NCBI RefSeq assembly: GCF_900016645.1
Contig: NZ_CDGJ01000002.1
Direction: 5' to 3' (one strand)
Length of the DNA stretch: 64,000 nt
From: Acididesulfobacillus acetoxydans
GTDB taxonomy: Bacteria > Bacillota > Desulfitobacteriia > Desulfitobacteriales > Desulfitobacteriaceae
Each line of letters begins with the position of its first letter. Positions within the stretch are counted from its first letter, which is position 1. The notes beneath the pieces are model-generated. The model saw only the letters and a list, made by a program, of their open reading frames with translations, searched no databases and was not told where the DNA came from. Positions 8,664-15,485 of the stretch are shown in pieces. The position numbers and the translations under genes were made by a program.

Positions 8664-8786
8664 ATGCCGTGGAAAGCTTTTGAAGGTGCTTTTTTGCAAA
8701 AGCCCAGCCGTCTGGAAGCTATGATGGTCCTGACCATCGTGCTGGTCGCGGCGGTTGTCATTGGTTTCTTTGTACTGCGCTCGTAA
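8664..8786 (+). CDS. 40-aa single-helix membrane protein, copy 1
   Basis: A 40-codon gene starting MPWKAFEGAFLQKPSR followed by one hydrophobic helix (about residues 22-37) and ending LRS. A GGAGGTGA ribosome site stands 6 bases before the ATG. Two relatives of exactly the same layout occur at 10511-10634 (frameshifted) and 49248-49370 (intact), all with the same start motif, the KPSRxE block and the same spacing. Conservation of the frame across diverged copies shows it is a real gene. Function unknown; the neighbours are cell-envelope genes, so an envelope role is an inference. Confidence 0.8.
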   Translation: MPWKAFEGAFLQKPSRLEAMMVLTIVLVAAVVIGFFVLRS

Positions 8787-8933
8787 GGATCACGTTAAAG
8801 CGGGGTGGGAGGGATCATGAATCAAGAAGCTTCTTAAAGGGACGAGAAGCGACACGAGCAGACGACGGCGCACGACGATTCCCCCTTTTTGCCAAGGTCT
8901 TTACAGAATCCGAATCACGGGAGGTCTTAAGAA

Positions 8934-9810
8934 ATGCCAACTAAAAAAGAAACGAGCGCTAGGCAAGCTCTCCAAGAGAGATGGCAAGATTTCTATGCTT
9001 ATAGGCAAGCGACCTACCGCCATTTGATAAACGGCAGAAGTTTGTCAGAGAAAGACGTTGAGGCGGTATTTGACAAATTGTTGACCGGTCCTCTGGGGTA
9101 TACACCGGATCAGATCTCGCGTCAGCCGGATTACGCGGATTACGTTTTAATGTCGAGGGATTTTAAGGTTGCGGTGGCAGAGGCTAAGGGCTGGGAGTAT
9201 TTCCGCAAGAAAGATAATTTACTGAAAGCGCTTGGACAAGCGGCAAATTATGCCGACCGCCACCGAGTCGCAAATCTCATCGCCTTCGACGGAGAAAGCG
9301 TCGTATTGGCAATTCGTGCTGAGAGCGAAATCAGTGTTTTGCTCGATCTTAAGGTCAATTCTCCAGATCCCGCGGACGACCTCTTTTACTTAACTTTATA
9401 TGGGCTCTCGAAATTGCCCACTGAAAAGCTATTCAGTTTCGAACACTTCAAAGCAAATGCCTCAGGTGATTTTAAAACGCATCATGGGGTCAGTCTTCCC
9501 CGTTCGGCTTTTGCCTACATCGGGGATATCCACAATAAGTCAACGTGGAAAATGCCGTATCGGAACGCAGACGGAACGGTCGATACCGCTAGGATAGACA
9601 AAGCCGTTAAACTATTTGCTGTCTCCCGGGGGTTACAGGGGAGTTACGGTAAGTGACCGGAGTATCCCGGAGGCGGCGACCCCGGAGGCCGCCAAAAAAT
9701 TGGCCAAGGCCTATAAGGAAATGGGCAAGTGGAACGGAACGAATTGTAAGCCTGTCGAACGACTCAAGGCCTACTTAGCGATAAAAGGGATCCGTGAAGA
9801 GGAAATATGA
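8934..9810 (+). pseudogene. PD-(D/E)xK nuclease-like protein (HsdR N-terminal type), frameshifted
   Basis: The first frame (8934-9656) encodes an N-terminal helical region, then DYVLMSRDFKVAVAEAKGW, which fits the D...ExK core of HsdR_N-type nuclease domains, followed by QAANYADRHRVANLIAFDG. At about 9610-9616 the homologous sequence moves to another frame (LLSPGGYRGVTVSDRS...PVERLKAYLAIKGIREEEI, stop at 9810). This is consistent with one extra T in the ACTATTTGC stretch. The intact ancestor would be about 290 residues. Such stand-alone proteins are usually restriction-like or of unknown function. It could still be a sequencing artefact. Confidence 0.65.
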
Positions 9811-9898
9811 GTTTGAAGTATGCGGGGACCACCGTTACCCAAGCACCCAAGCCCGTCGAGCTTGCGCGGGCGATAACGAGACGTCAGGGAGCGAGCAA

Positions 9899-10035
9899 AT
9901 GGACAACAGCGGCCAATTGCTGGTCCGTTTCCGTAGGGAGAAGGGCCTTTCCCAGGCAGAACTGGGAAAGCGGGTGGGAGCAACTGGTAACAGAGAGGTT
10001 CCCCTTGGTCGCCGCTCCCGCGGGTCTTTTCTGAC
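9899..10035 (+). pseudogene. XRE-type HTH regulator, N-terminal fragment 1
   Basis: It starts MDNSGQLLVRFRREKGLSQAELGKRVGATGN, the first half of a Cro/C1-type helix-turn-helix, then runs into unrelated residues and the next gene. A second, differently damaged relative is at 11783. Both are preceded by a similar stretch (GGGGACCA(C/T)CGTT...CCCAAGCCCGT), so they are duplicated scraps of one ancestral locus. Confidence 0.55.
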
Positions 10036-10097
10036 ACCTAAGCAGGGACTATTGTTTGTGCGGTACCGCTTGCGGGGCCTAAGGGAGGTGCTTAGAC

Positions 10098-10496
10098 ATG
10101 TTTACACAAAGGAATTGGCTGCTCGTTGCTGTGCTCTGGTGTGTTGTGATTTTCGGATTCACAGCGCTTCCCATTTTCACCGGCAAGAATACAGGCATTG
10201 TGCTGGAGCAATTTGCCCATGTGCCGCTGAGGAACCTAAAATCCCTGAATGTTCTTGTCCGCAAGACGGCGCACGTAGTCGTTTATGCTGTGTTGGCCTT
10301 ACTCTTGTTCTTCGCCACGGGCCACCGTGCGGTCCTTTCATATGGACTGGCAACTCTGTATGCGGCTTCCGACGAGTTCCATCAAATCTTTGTGCCGGGT
10401 CGGACTCCTGCGGTGCAGGATGTCATGCTGGATTCAGCTGCGGCGTTGATTGTGATTCTTGTGTTGAGGCGGATTAGGAAGCGGCATCGGTTTTGA
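10098..10496 (+). CDS. VanZ-family membrane protein (copy B)
   Basis: A 132-residue VanZ-like protein with four predicted helices. Blocks shared with copy A are CVVIFGFTA, VRKTAHVVVYAVLALLLFF, YGLATLYAASDEFHQIFVPGR and VQDVMLDSAAAL. The ATG at 10098 sits 8-9 bases after GGGAGG, an intact start that copy A has lost. It is followed within 15 bases by a frameshifted copy of the 40-aa membrane protein and then by an anchored low-complexity protein. Probably acts in the envelope; its substrate is unknown. Confidence 0.85.
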   Translation: MFTQRNWLLVAVLWCVVIFGFTALPIFTGKNTGIVLEQFAHVPLRNLKSLNVLVRKTAHVVVYAVLALLLFFATGHRAVLSYGLATLYAASDEFHQIFVPGRTPAVQDVMLDSAAALIVILVLRRIRKRHRF

Positions 10497-10510
10497 CGGA
10501 GGTGAAGATT

Positions 10511-10634
10511 ATGCCGTGGAAAGCCTGGAAGGGAGCCCTTTTAGAAAAGCCCAGTCGTCAGGAAGTTATGATTGTTGCTGGTCGTCGCCCTGGCCGCCGC
10601 TTTGGCTATCATTTTCTTTGCGCTGCGCTCTTAA
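10511..10634 (+). pseudogene. 40-aa membrane protein, copy 2, frameshifted
   Basis: It starts MPWKAWKGALLEKPSRQEVMIV behind GGAGGTGAAG, exactly like copies 1 and 3. After codon 22 one extra G shifts the frame. Reading on one base later gives LVVALAAALAIIFFALRS and a TAA at 10632, restoring the 40-residue layout. The lesion is either a recent mutation or a sequencing error. Confidence 0.75.
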
Positions 10635-10662
10635 GGATCACGGAGGATGGGTGGAAAAGACA

Positions 10663-11442
10663 ATGAAAAAGAAACTTCTGGTACTGACAAGTGTTATCGT
10701 TGTGGTCTTGGCCGTTGTGGGGCTTTGGGGGTACAGTGTCTTTTTCCGGGTTAACCCCAAAGTGAAGCAGCAGCTCTATCACCAGTTCGGAGCGAACTTC
10801 TTCAACACGTTTCCGGATAGCGCAGGGGGGAAGAATTCCGCGGCTCCCGGGGGCGTGACCGGCCAGGGAGCAGGGGTGAAGCCGGGCGGTGCGGCAAACT
10901 TCGGAGCCGGCGCGGATCCAGGAGCACCTGGGTCCACTGCGCCTTTCGACCCGTCCCGGGGTTCAGCGGGGGGTTTGTCAGCGAGTACCGGCACGGGGAG
11001 CCATGACCCCGGCGGCGGCGTACCGGGAGGTACGTCCGGGGGGAGTGCGCCGGGAAATCCCAATTCGTCTCTCGGGAGTGGAGCCCCGTTGCTCACAGAG
11101 GCCGGGGTCGTCGGGCAGTATCTACCGGAAATCCGTTCTTTGCAAAGCGTAGCCCTCAGCCGCCTGGATACGCTGTACGCGGCGGCTGTTCAGGAGTACC
11201 GGGAGGACAAAGCGGCCGGTACCCTTAACCGTGCGGCCCTGGCCCAGAAATATATCCAGGCGGGAAATCTCCTAGAGGCCAATGTGGATAATCGATTCTA
11301 CAGCATCATGGGCTCCCTGCACTCCGAGCTGGTCTCCGACGGCTTGCCGACGGATGAAGTGGGGGTGATTAAAAGCCAGTATGAAGCGGCCAAAGCGGCC
11401 CGGCGCTCGGCGATTTTGGGCAAGGCGTTAAGGGGGAGGTAG
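10663..11442 (+). CDS. Membrane-anchored protein with Gly/Pro/Ser-rich linker
   Basis: A 259-residue protein not recognised as a known family. It has an N-terminal anchor or signal (KKKLLVLTSVIVVVLAVVGLW), a short ordered part, a linker of about 100 residues rich in Gly, Pro, Ala and Ser, and a helical C-terminal domain of about 90 residues (QYLPEIRSLQSVALSRLDTL...). The ATG at 10663 lies behind GGAGGATGGGTGG. The layout suggests an extracytoplasmic domain on a flexible stalk. The last 50 bp and trailer (11389-11519) are duplicated at 28508-28638 downstream of a ydcF copy, so this gene was once present there too. Confidence 0.6.
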   Translation: MKKKLLVLTSVIVVVLAVVGLWGYSVFFRVNPKVKQQLYHQFGANFFNTFPDSAGGKNSAAPGGVTGQGAGVKPGGAANFGAGADPGAPGSTAPFDPSRGSAGGLSASTGTGSHDPGGGVPGGTSGGSAPGNPNSSLGSGAPLLTEAGVVGQYLPEIRSLQSVALSRLDTLYAAAVQEYREDKAAGTLNRAALAQKYIQAGNLLEANVDNRFYSIMGSLHSELVSDGLPTDEVGVIKSQYEAAKAARRSAILGKALRGR

Positions 11443-11519
11443 GCAAGGCTCTGGGAGGTGAGGCACAGACGAACGACTCCTATTCAAAGAATTAGAGGCG
11501 AAGCGTAATGGATTCATTT
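11389..11519 (+). repeat. 131-bp duplicated segment, copy 1
   Basis: It covers the end of the anchored-protein gene, its trailer and the start ATGGATTCATTT of the next frame. Nearly identical to 28508-28638, with a few substitutions in the coding part and none obvious in the trailer. It records duplication of an envelope-gene block on both sides of the BREX island. Confidence 0.85.
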
Positions 11520-11747
11520 TGGAAAACGCCTGAGGTGGAGAGCAAAGTCCGGACAATCCCAGTAAATGTCAAGGATGGCAGTCAAGGCCACCATTTTGGA
11601 TGGGCTTATGTGACAGCATACCAACCTGCCATTGAATTCGAGAAGTTGTTCTCTACTGAGACAAAAACTCTGGGTTACCCCCAATTCCTCCGCCCCGTGC
11701 GTGAGCTGAGGTCGTACCCCGCAGACCGCACTGTATGTGGGGACCAT
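11508..11747 (+). CDS. Short hypothetical frame, possibly degraded
   Basis: An ATG at 11508 opens a frame reading MDSFWKTPEVESKVRTIPVN, GHHFGWAYVTAYQPAIEFEKLF and onward. The first 60-70 residues look protein-like; the rest, reading through the sequence upstream of the next HTH scrap, does not, so the true end is unclear. The duplicated copy at 28627 keeps only the first four codons. No family recognised. Confidence 0.3.
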
Positions 11748-11782
11748 CGTTCCCCAAGCCCGTGGAGCGGGCGAGCGAGCAT

Positions 11783-12070
11783 ATGGAGAACATCGGCCAA
11801 TTGCTGGTCCGTCTCGTAAGGAGAAAGGCCTTACTCAAGTCGAAAAAGCGGGTGGGAGCAACCGGTAACTACATCGGCGGCTTGGAGCACGGGATACGGG
11901 GAAGTGTTGCGCTTTTTGCCAAGCTGTCCACGGTACTTGGCGAGCCGCAGGAGCAGTTGTACAGAAATGGGGGGCAGAACGGAGAAACAAGTGCGCATTG
12001 TAACTGGTGGCGGCGGAGAAGAGGACTCTACCGACCAGCAATGAGTCGGCTTGCGGGAATCCCGCGGTGA
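11783..12070 (+). pseudogene. XRE-type HTH regulator, fragment 2
   Basis: It begins MENIGQLLVRL, then the first helices are scrambled by small deletions (the sequence reads VRRKALLKSKK where fragment 1 has RREKGLSQAELGK). It recovers as RVGATGNYIGGLEHG...AKLSTVLGEP, the second half of a Cro/C1 HTH. The two fragments together reconstruct one ancestral regulator. Probably not functional because the turn region is destroyed. Confidence 0.55.
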
Positions 12071-12110
12071 GTAGGGGCATTAACATTTAGCCAGTTTTTG
12101 CGCAAGGAAC

Positions 12111-12346
12111 AATGAAAAGCCGCGGACGTCGCACAAGTAACGAAGCCAATGTCAATTATTTGTCTGTGAGGGGTGTTACAATCTAAAACAAGGGTTGCGC
12201 TAGAGCCGCAGCATGTCGGAGGCAGACAAGTAGCTGGGGACGCGGAGGAGTGGTGTTGACAAGGAATGGTGCGAAGGCCCTAACGAAGGTGGAAATTTCC
12301 CCGGGTTACTGGAAGGAATATGAGGGAGAGTGTCGAAAAGCTGAAG
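12111..12346 (+). repeat. About 240-bp diverged repeat, copy 1 (upstream of BREX)
   Basis: It matches 31011-31254 along its length with substitutions and small gaps. Shared anchors include CCGCGGA(C/T)GTCGCA, AATTATTTGTCT, GAGGGGTGTTACAAT, CGGGTTACTGG-type text and GTCGAAAAGCTGAAG. No frame is conserved in both copies, so it looks like a decayed element or regulatory remnant. Each copy lies on the upstream side of a defence-type locus. Confidence 0.7.
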
Positions 12347-12964
12347 AGGCGGACGGGGTTGGGTGTATTGCGGAGGGTTGTGCTCCGCTTTGATCTTTGA
12401 AAGATAAATAGAGACAACGATCTGGTTAGCGGTTTTGGAGGTGCCTGCGTCGCGGGAGACATGAGAGAGAAACAGATATGTTCCCGCGGACACGTCACAT
12501 TGAGACTGTGGTAAGATTAAGAAAATGCACACCCTGGAAGCCGCTTGTAGTAAGGCTCTCAGAATGCGCCTTGAAATTGTGTAACAATTTAATAGGACCA
12601 GCTGCGTCCATGGAGACATGTTTAGGGGAAAAGTGGACTAAAATATGGGAAAAGGTGACTCAGAGTGTAAGGGGACCCATGAGACTGTAAAAAGCCGATT
12701 TATGTAATTGGTGGAAGAAAGCATGGTAAGTTATTCCGCGAGGTATTGTTGGCCGATAGAGGACAGTGAGGTAGATCGTTTGAACGGTCTGGCTTTTTTT
12801 GTTATGAGGAGAAGGAAAGTTTGCGCCGGAAACTAGAAGGAAAGCCTGGGGAAATGTTGAATGCTAGGGGTGAAGTGTTTGGTAGGTCGTTGGCCTCGCC
12901 CTTCGTCGTGGTGAGATTCAAAGTCAACAGTATAGCTTGTCAAAATTAAATCGATAACAAGTAG
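12347..12964. other. Gene-free stretch before the defence island
   Basis: No convincing frame on either strand. It contains a terminator (12773-12801). Base composition changes from GC-rich to AT-rich across its right end, so it probably holds the left boundary of the transferred island. Confidence 0.5.
12773..12801 (+). terminator. Intrinsic terminator
   Basis: The stem AGATCGTT/AACGGTCT (one G-T pair) with a 2-base gap is followed by GGC and a run of eight T. It would insulate the BREX island from upstream transcription. Confidence 0.55.
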
Positions 12965-12973
12965 GTGCAATTG

Positions 12974-13300
12974 ATGGAACAACTGAAGCGAGAACTCAGA
13001 GAAAGGTACATATCGACTTACAATGAATGTAAAAGATTCAAGTACTCTCCTCGGGCCTTTTTGGACATGGTCGTAAGCAATGAAGACATTGTCGAGGTAA
13101 CAAGAAGATTGGTTTATAAGGAAGGTGGCACTTCAGGGTTCGCTACTCTTTTCGAGAATAAAAGAATGGACTTATCAGTTGAGAAGATTATTCTGGAATC
13201 CAAATACCGGAAGTTGTTCACTTATGAAGACTTGTGGGCTGCCTATAAGCGCCTAAGACTGTACGAATACGATCGATTGGATGAACTAGAAGTACCCTAA
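12974..13300 (+). CDS. Small hypothetical protein at the edge of the BREX island
   Basis: A 108-residue soluble protein (MEQLKRELRERYISTYNECK...). It has the pattern FLDMV..., VTRRLVYKEGGTSGFATLFENKRMDLSVE, ILESKYRKLFT, typical of a small domain I recall as recurring next to, or fused to the C-terminus of, restriction-type proteins in diverse bacteria; I cannot name the family. ATG 12974 is chosen behind AAGTAGG; GTG 12965 is possible. It is separated from the BREX genes by 300 bp containing an HTH remnant. Confidence 0.65.
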   Translation: MEQLKRELRERYISTYNECKRFKYSPRAFLDMVVSNEDIVEVTRRLVYKEGGTSGFATLFENKRMDLSVEKIILESKYRKLFTYEDLWAAYKRLRLYEYDRLDELEVP

Positions 13301-13439
13301 AACACCGATTTGTGACTTTGTTTTAAAGGAATCTACTTCGTCTAATATTTAACTGTACCTTCATCAAATAATAACTCCCGTTATCCAAATGCAAATTAGG
13401 CTAAAAATGCGAAGTTATAACTGTACCCGCCCCGGATAA

Positions 13440-13598
13440 ATTGATGTAAGTCGGGAAACTGTTCTGCACTGGATTAGTAACCGTAATATGCCCGCTCACA
13501 AAGTCGGCCGGCTTTGGAAATTCAAGATTTCCGAGGTTGATGATTGGATTCGCTCTGGCGGCGCAGCGGCTAAGGGCGATTCGGAAGATGCAGAGTAG
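13440..13598 (+). pseudogene. MerR/excisionase-type HTH protein, 5' truncated
   Basis: An open frame of 52 codons reads IDVSRETVLHWISNRNMPAHKVGRLW and ends EVDDWIRSGG..., the second half of the HTH_17 (excisionase-like) domain. A stop codon lies directly upstream (13437-13439), there is no proper start, and the first helix is missing. Full-length versions of this protein often precede BREX and other defence operons as regulators. Its stop lies 3 bases before the next gene, so it may once have been the first gene of this operon. Confidence 0.7.
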
Positions 13599-13601
13599 AT
13601 T

Positions 13602-15461
13602 ATGGACACGGAAAGTAAAAAGAGAAAACTGAGGGAAGTGGTAAGAGTGGGACAGCAATCTAATACAAATGACACCGTTGAAAGTGCGTCCTCTTCACTG
13701 GTTATGGTTAAGGAGTCTTTTTCTGAATGGCTTTTCGACGGACACGCTAAAAAGTATTCTCCCGCGATTTACCTGTCCTGTATTGATAAAGTTTCTGCCT
13801 ACCTTATCCGCAGAAAGTTATCTTTGGTAGGATTGTGGGAGCTCACGACTTTTGAGCTATTCAAAAGCATCTACGATAAAGCCCTGAATGACAAGCAGTT
13901 TAGAGCAACTGATAAAAAGACATATGCCACGTTTGTTCAGGTGGGACAGGCTTTTTTAAGATTTTTGAAGAGTAAACCGTCGCTTCTTAAAGCCTCGAAT
14001 CAGAGCATAGGAATTAATTCCCAAGTGAGTGAACGGTTAACAATAAGAGGAGCTGTAATCAAAATTTTGCAGTTATCGCAAAGAGGAATGACTGTTGGAG
14101 AGATTTATAATAAGATTATTGAGAACGAACTTTATTCTTTCGGCGCGAAAAATCCGCTTAATGTAGTACGAATTCAAATTGAAAGTGCATGTAAGGGATC
14201 CAATTATACATATCGTGCGACTAAAGACTATTTCCGTTGTACGGTTGACGCGAAGGGTGAAAAGTTTTACTATCTTTTAGATGCCCGGAATGTACAGGAA
14301 CCCGATAACAAAGCTGATGTGTATGCGGGAAAACCATTGGTAGAGGATTTTCAAAACGAATTAACAAAAATAGAGAGCTTCATTAAATCTGCTGATATAT
14401 GTGGCGCAAAGCTTGACGATATTGTTGCGTATGTATCGCCTACCGGACGCGGGGTTAATCCGATAAAAGCCTTTTTAGATTCTGCAAAATGGGCGGTTAC
14501 TATGCCCGACCACCTCTACATTCATCGTGACTGCATTATAGATTTCGACGAGGCGGCCGAAAAAATGTTTAAGATTTTGAAAATGCAATTTTGGATGTTT
14601 AATGGTTACACAACGGATACTGTCTTCTTCGATGCGCTAGCCATTGAATTACCGATGTTCCTTAACGATAATAATTTAGCCGAACCCCAAAAAGTCTATT
14701 ACTTGGCACGACATATTTTCTCTGTTGAAAAATATGCGGGAAATAACCTCGTGTTTTATGGTAACAAACATATTTGGGAGACTGAATCCGTAATGCCTAA
14801 AAACATACGCGGTGTTCTCATGTCATTTATACAGAGTTGTGGGGGTAAAGCTACGAGAGACGAGTGTGCAAATTATCTGGATAAACTCAAAATTGCCAGC
14901 GGAAATATCAATGGCTTACTGCGGGTTGAGAATAACCGGGATGTCTTACAATATAGGCCGGGTGAATACCTGTTATGTGAAGTTTTAGACATTGACGATC
15001 ACTGGCTTGGGCAAGTCAAGGCCTGTCTCAACCTTGTCTTAGAAGACCGTCCCTATATTATACTGCGAGGGCTAAATACACATTGGTTTAATAGATTACC
15101 TACTCTCCCCCTGGGTTTGAACTGGGAGCTCCTTCTTCTGCAAGAGGTGATCCAAAAGTTTATTCCTGAATATCGGACAATCCAGGCGTTAGATGGGCAG
15201 AGTCTAGATACAATCAAAGCCGGTATTGTCCCGCAAGATTCGGTTATCAATGCCTTTGCTGATCTTGTCTACGCTTATTTGGTTGTGGAAAACTTACTGC
15301 CCTTTCCCAAGCCCCTTGCAGCAGAGGAGCTACGGGAATTGCTGAAGCGAATTGGTATGATTGAAGGGAACGAATTGATTTCCAACATGCACAAAGCGTT
15401 AAAAGATAGACGTTTCGCTTGGGCAAGCGATAATAATTCGGTGAAAATCCTTGGAAAATAG
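13602..15461 (+). CDS. HARE-HTH domain protein, first gene of the BREX operon
   Basis: A 619-residue protein of unknown function. Residues about 30-130 form an all-alpha region resembling a SAM-like core-binding domain (FSEWLFDGHAKKYSPAIYL...). Residues about 145-220 match the HARE-HTH winged helix (IRGAVIKILQLSQRGMTVGEIYNKI...). The rest is helical with at least one further winged-helix-like stretch near 420-480. HARE-HTH domains occur in restriction and chromatin proteins and are thought to read modified DNA. The ATG at 13602 follows the HTH remnant by 3 bases. It lies 24 bases upstream of the brxP start, so it is almost certainly part of the system. No catalytic motif seen. Confidence 0.75.
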   Translation: MDTESKKRKLREVVRVGQQSNTNDTVESASSSLVMVKESFSEWLFDGHAKKYSPAIYLSCIDKVSAYLIRRKLSLVGLWELTTFELFKSIYDKALNDKQFRATDKKTYATFVQVGQAFLRFLKSKPSLLKASNQSIGINSQVSERLTIRGAVIKILQLSQRGMTVGEIYNKIIENELYSFGAKNPLNVVRIQIESACKGSNYTYRATKDYFRCTVDAKGEKFYYLLDARNVQEPDNKADVYAGKPLVEDFQNELTKIESFIKSADICGAKLDDIVAYVSPTGRGVNPIKAFLDSAKWAVTMPDHLYIHRDCIIDFDEAAEKMFKILKMQFWMFNGYTTDTVFFDALAIELPMFLNDNNLAEPQKVYYLARHIFSVEKYAGNNLVFYGNKHIWETESVMPKNIRGVLMSFIQSCGGKATRDECANYLDKLKIASGNINGLLRVENNRDVLQYRPGEYLLCEVLDIDDHWLGQVKACLNLVLEDRPYIILRGLNTHWFNRLPTLPLGLNWELLLLQEVIQKFIPEYRTIQALDGQSLDTIKAGIVPQDSVINAFADLVYAYLVVENLLPFPKPLAAEELRELLKRIGMIEGNELISNMHKALKDRRFAWASDNNSVKILGK

Positions 15462-15485
15462 AATTTGCCACATGAGGAAGATGTT

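Noticed and set aside
12200..12619. 139-codon minus-strand frame left of the BREX island
   Set aside because: Composition is not protein-like, and it crosses the diverged repeat which has no conserved frame in the other copy.
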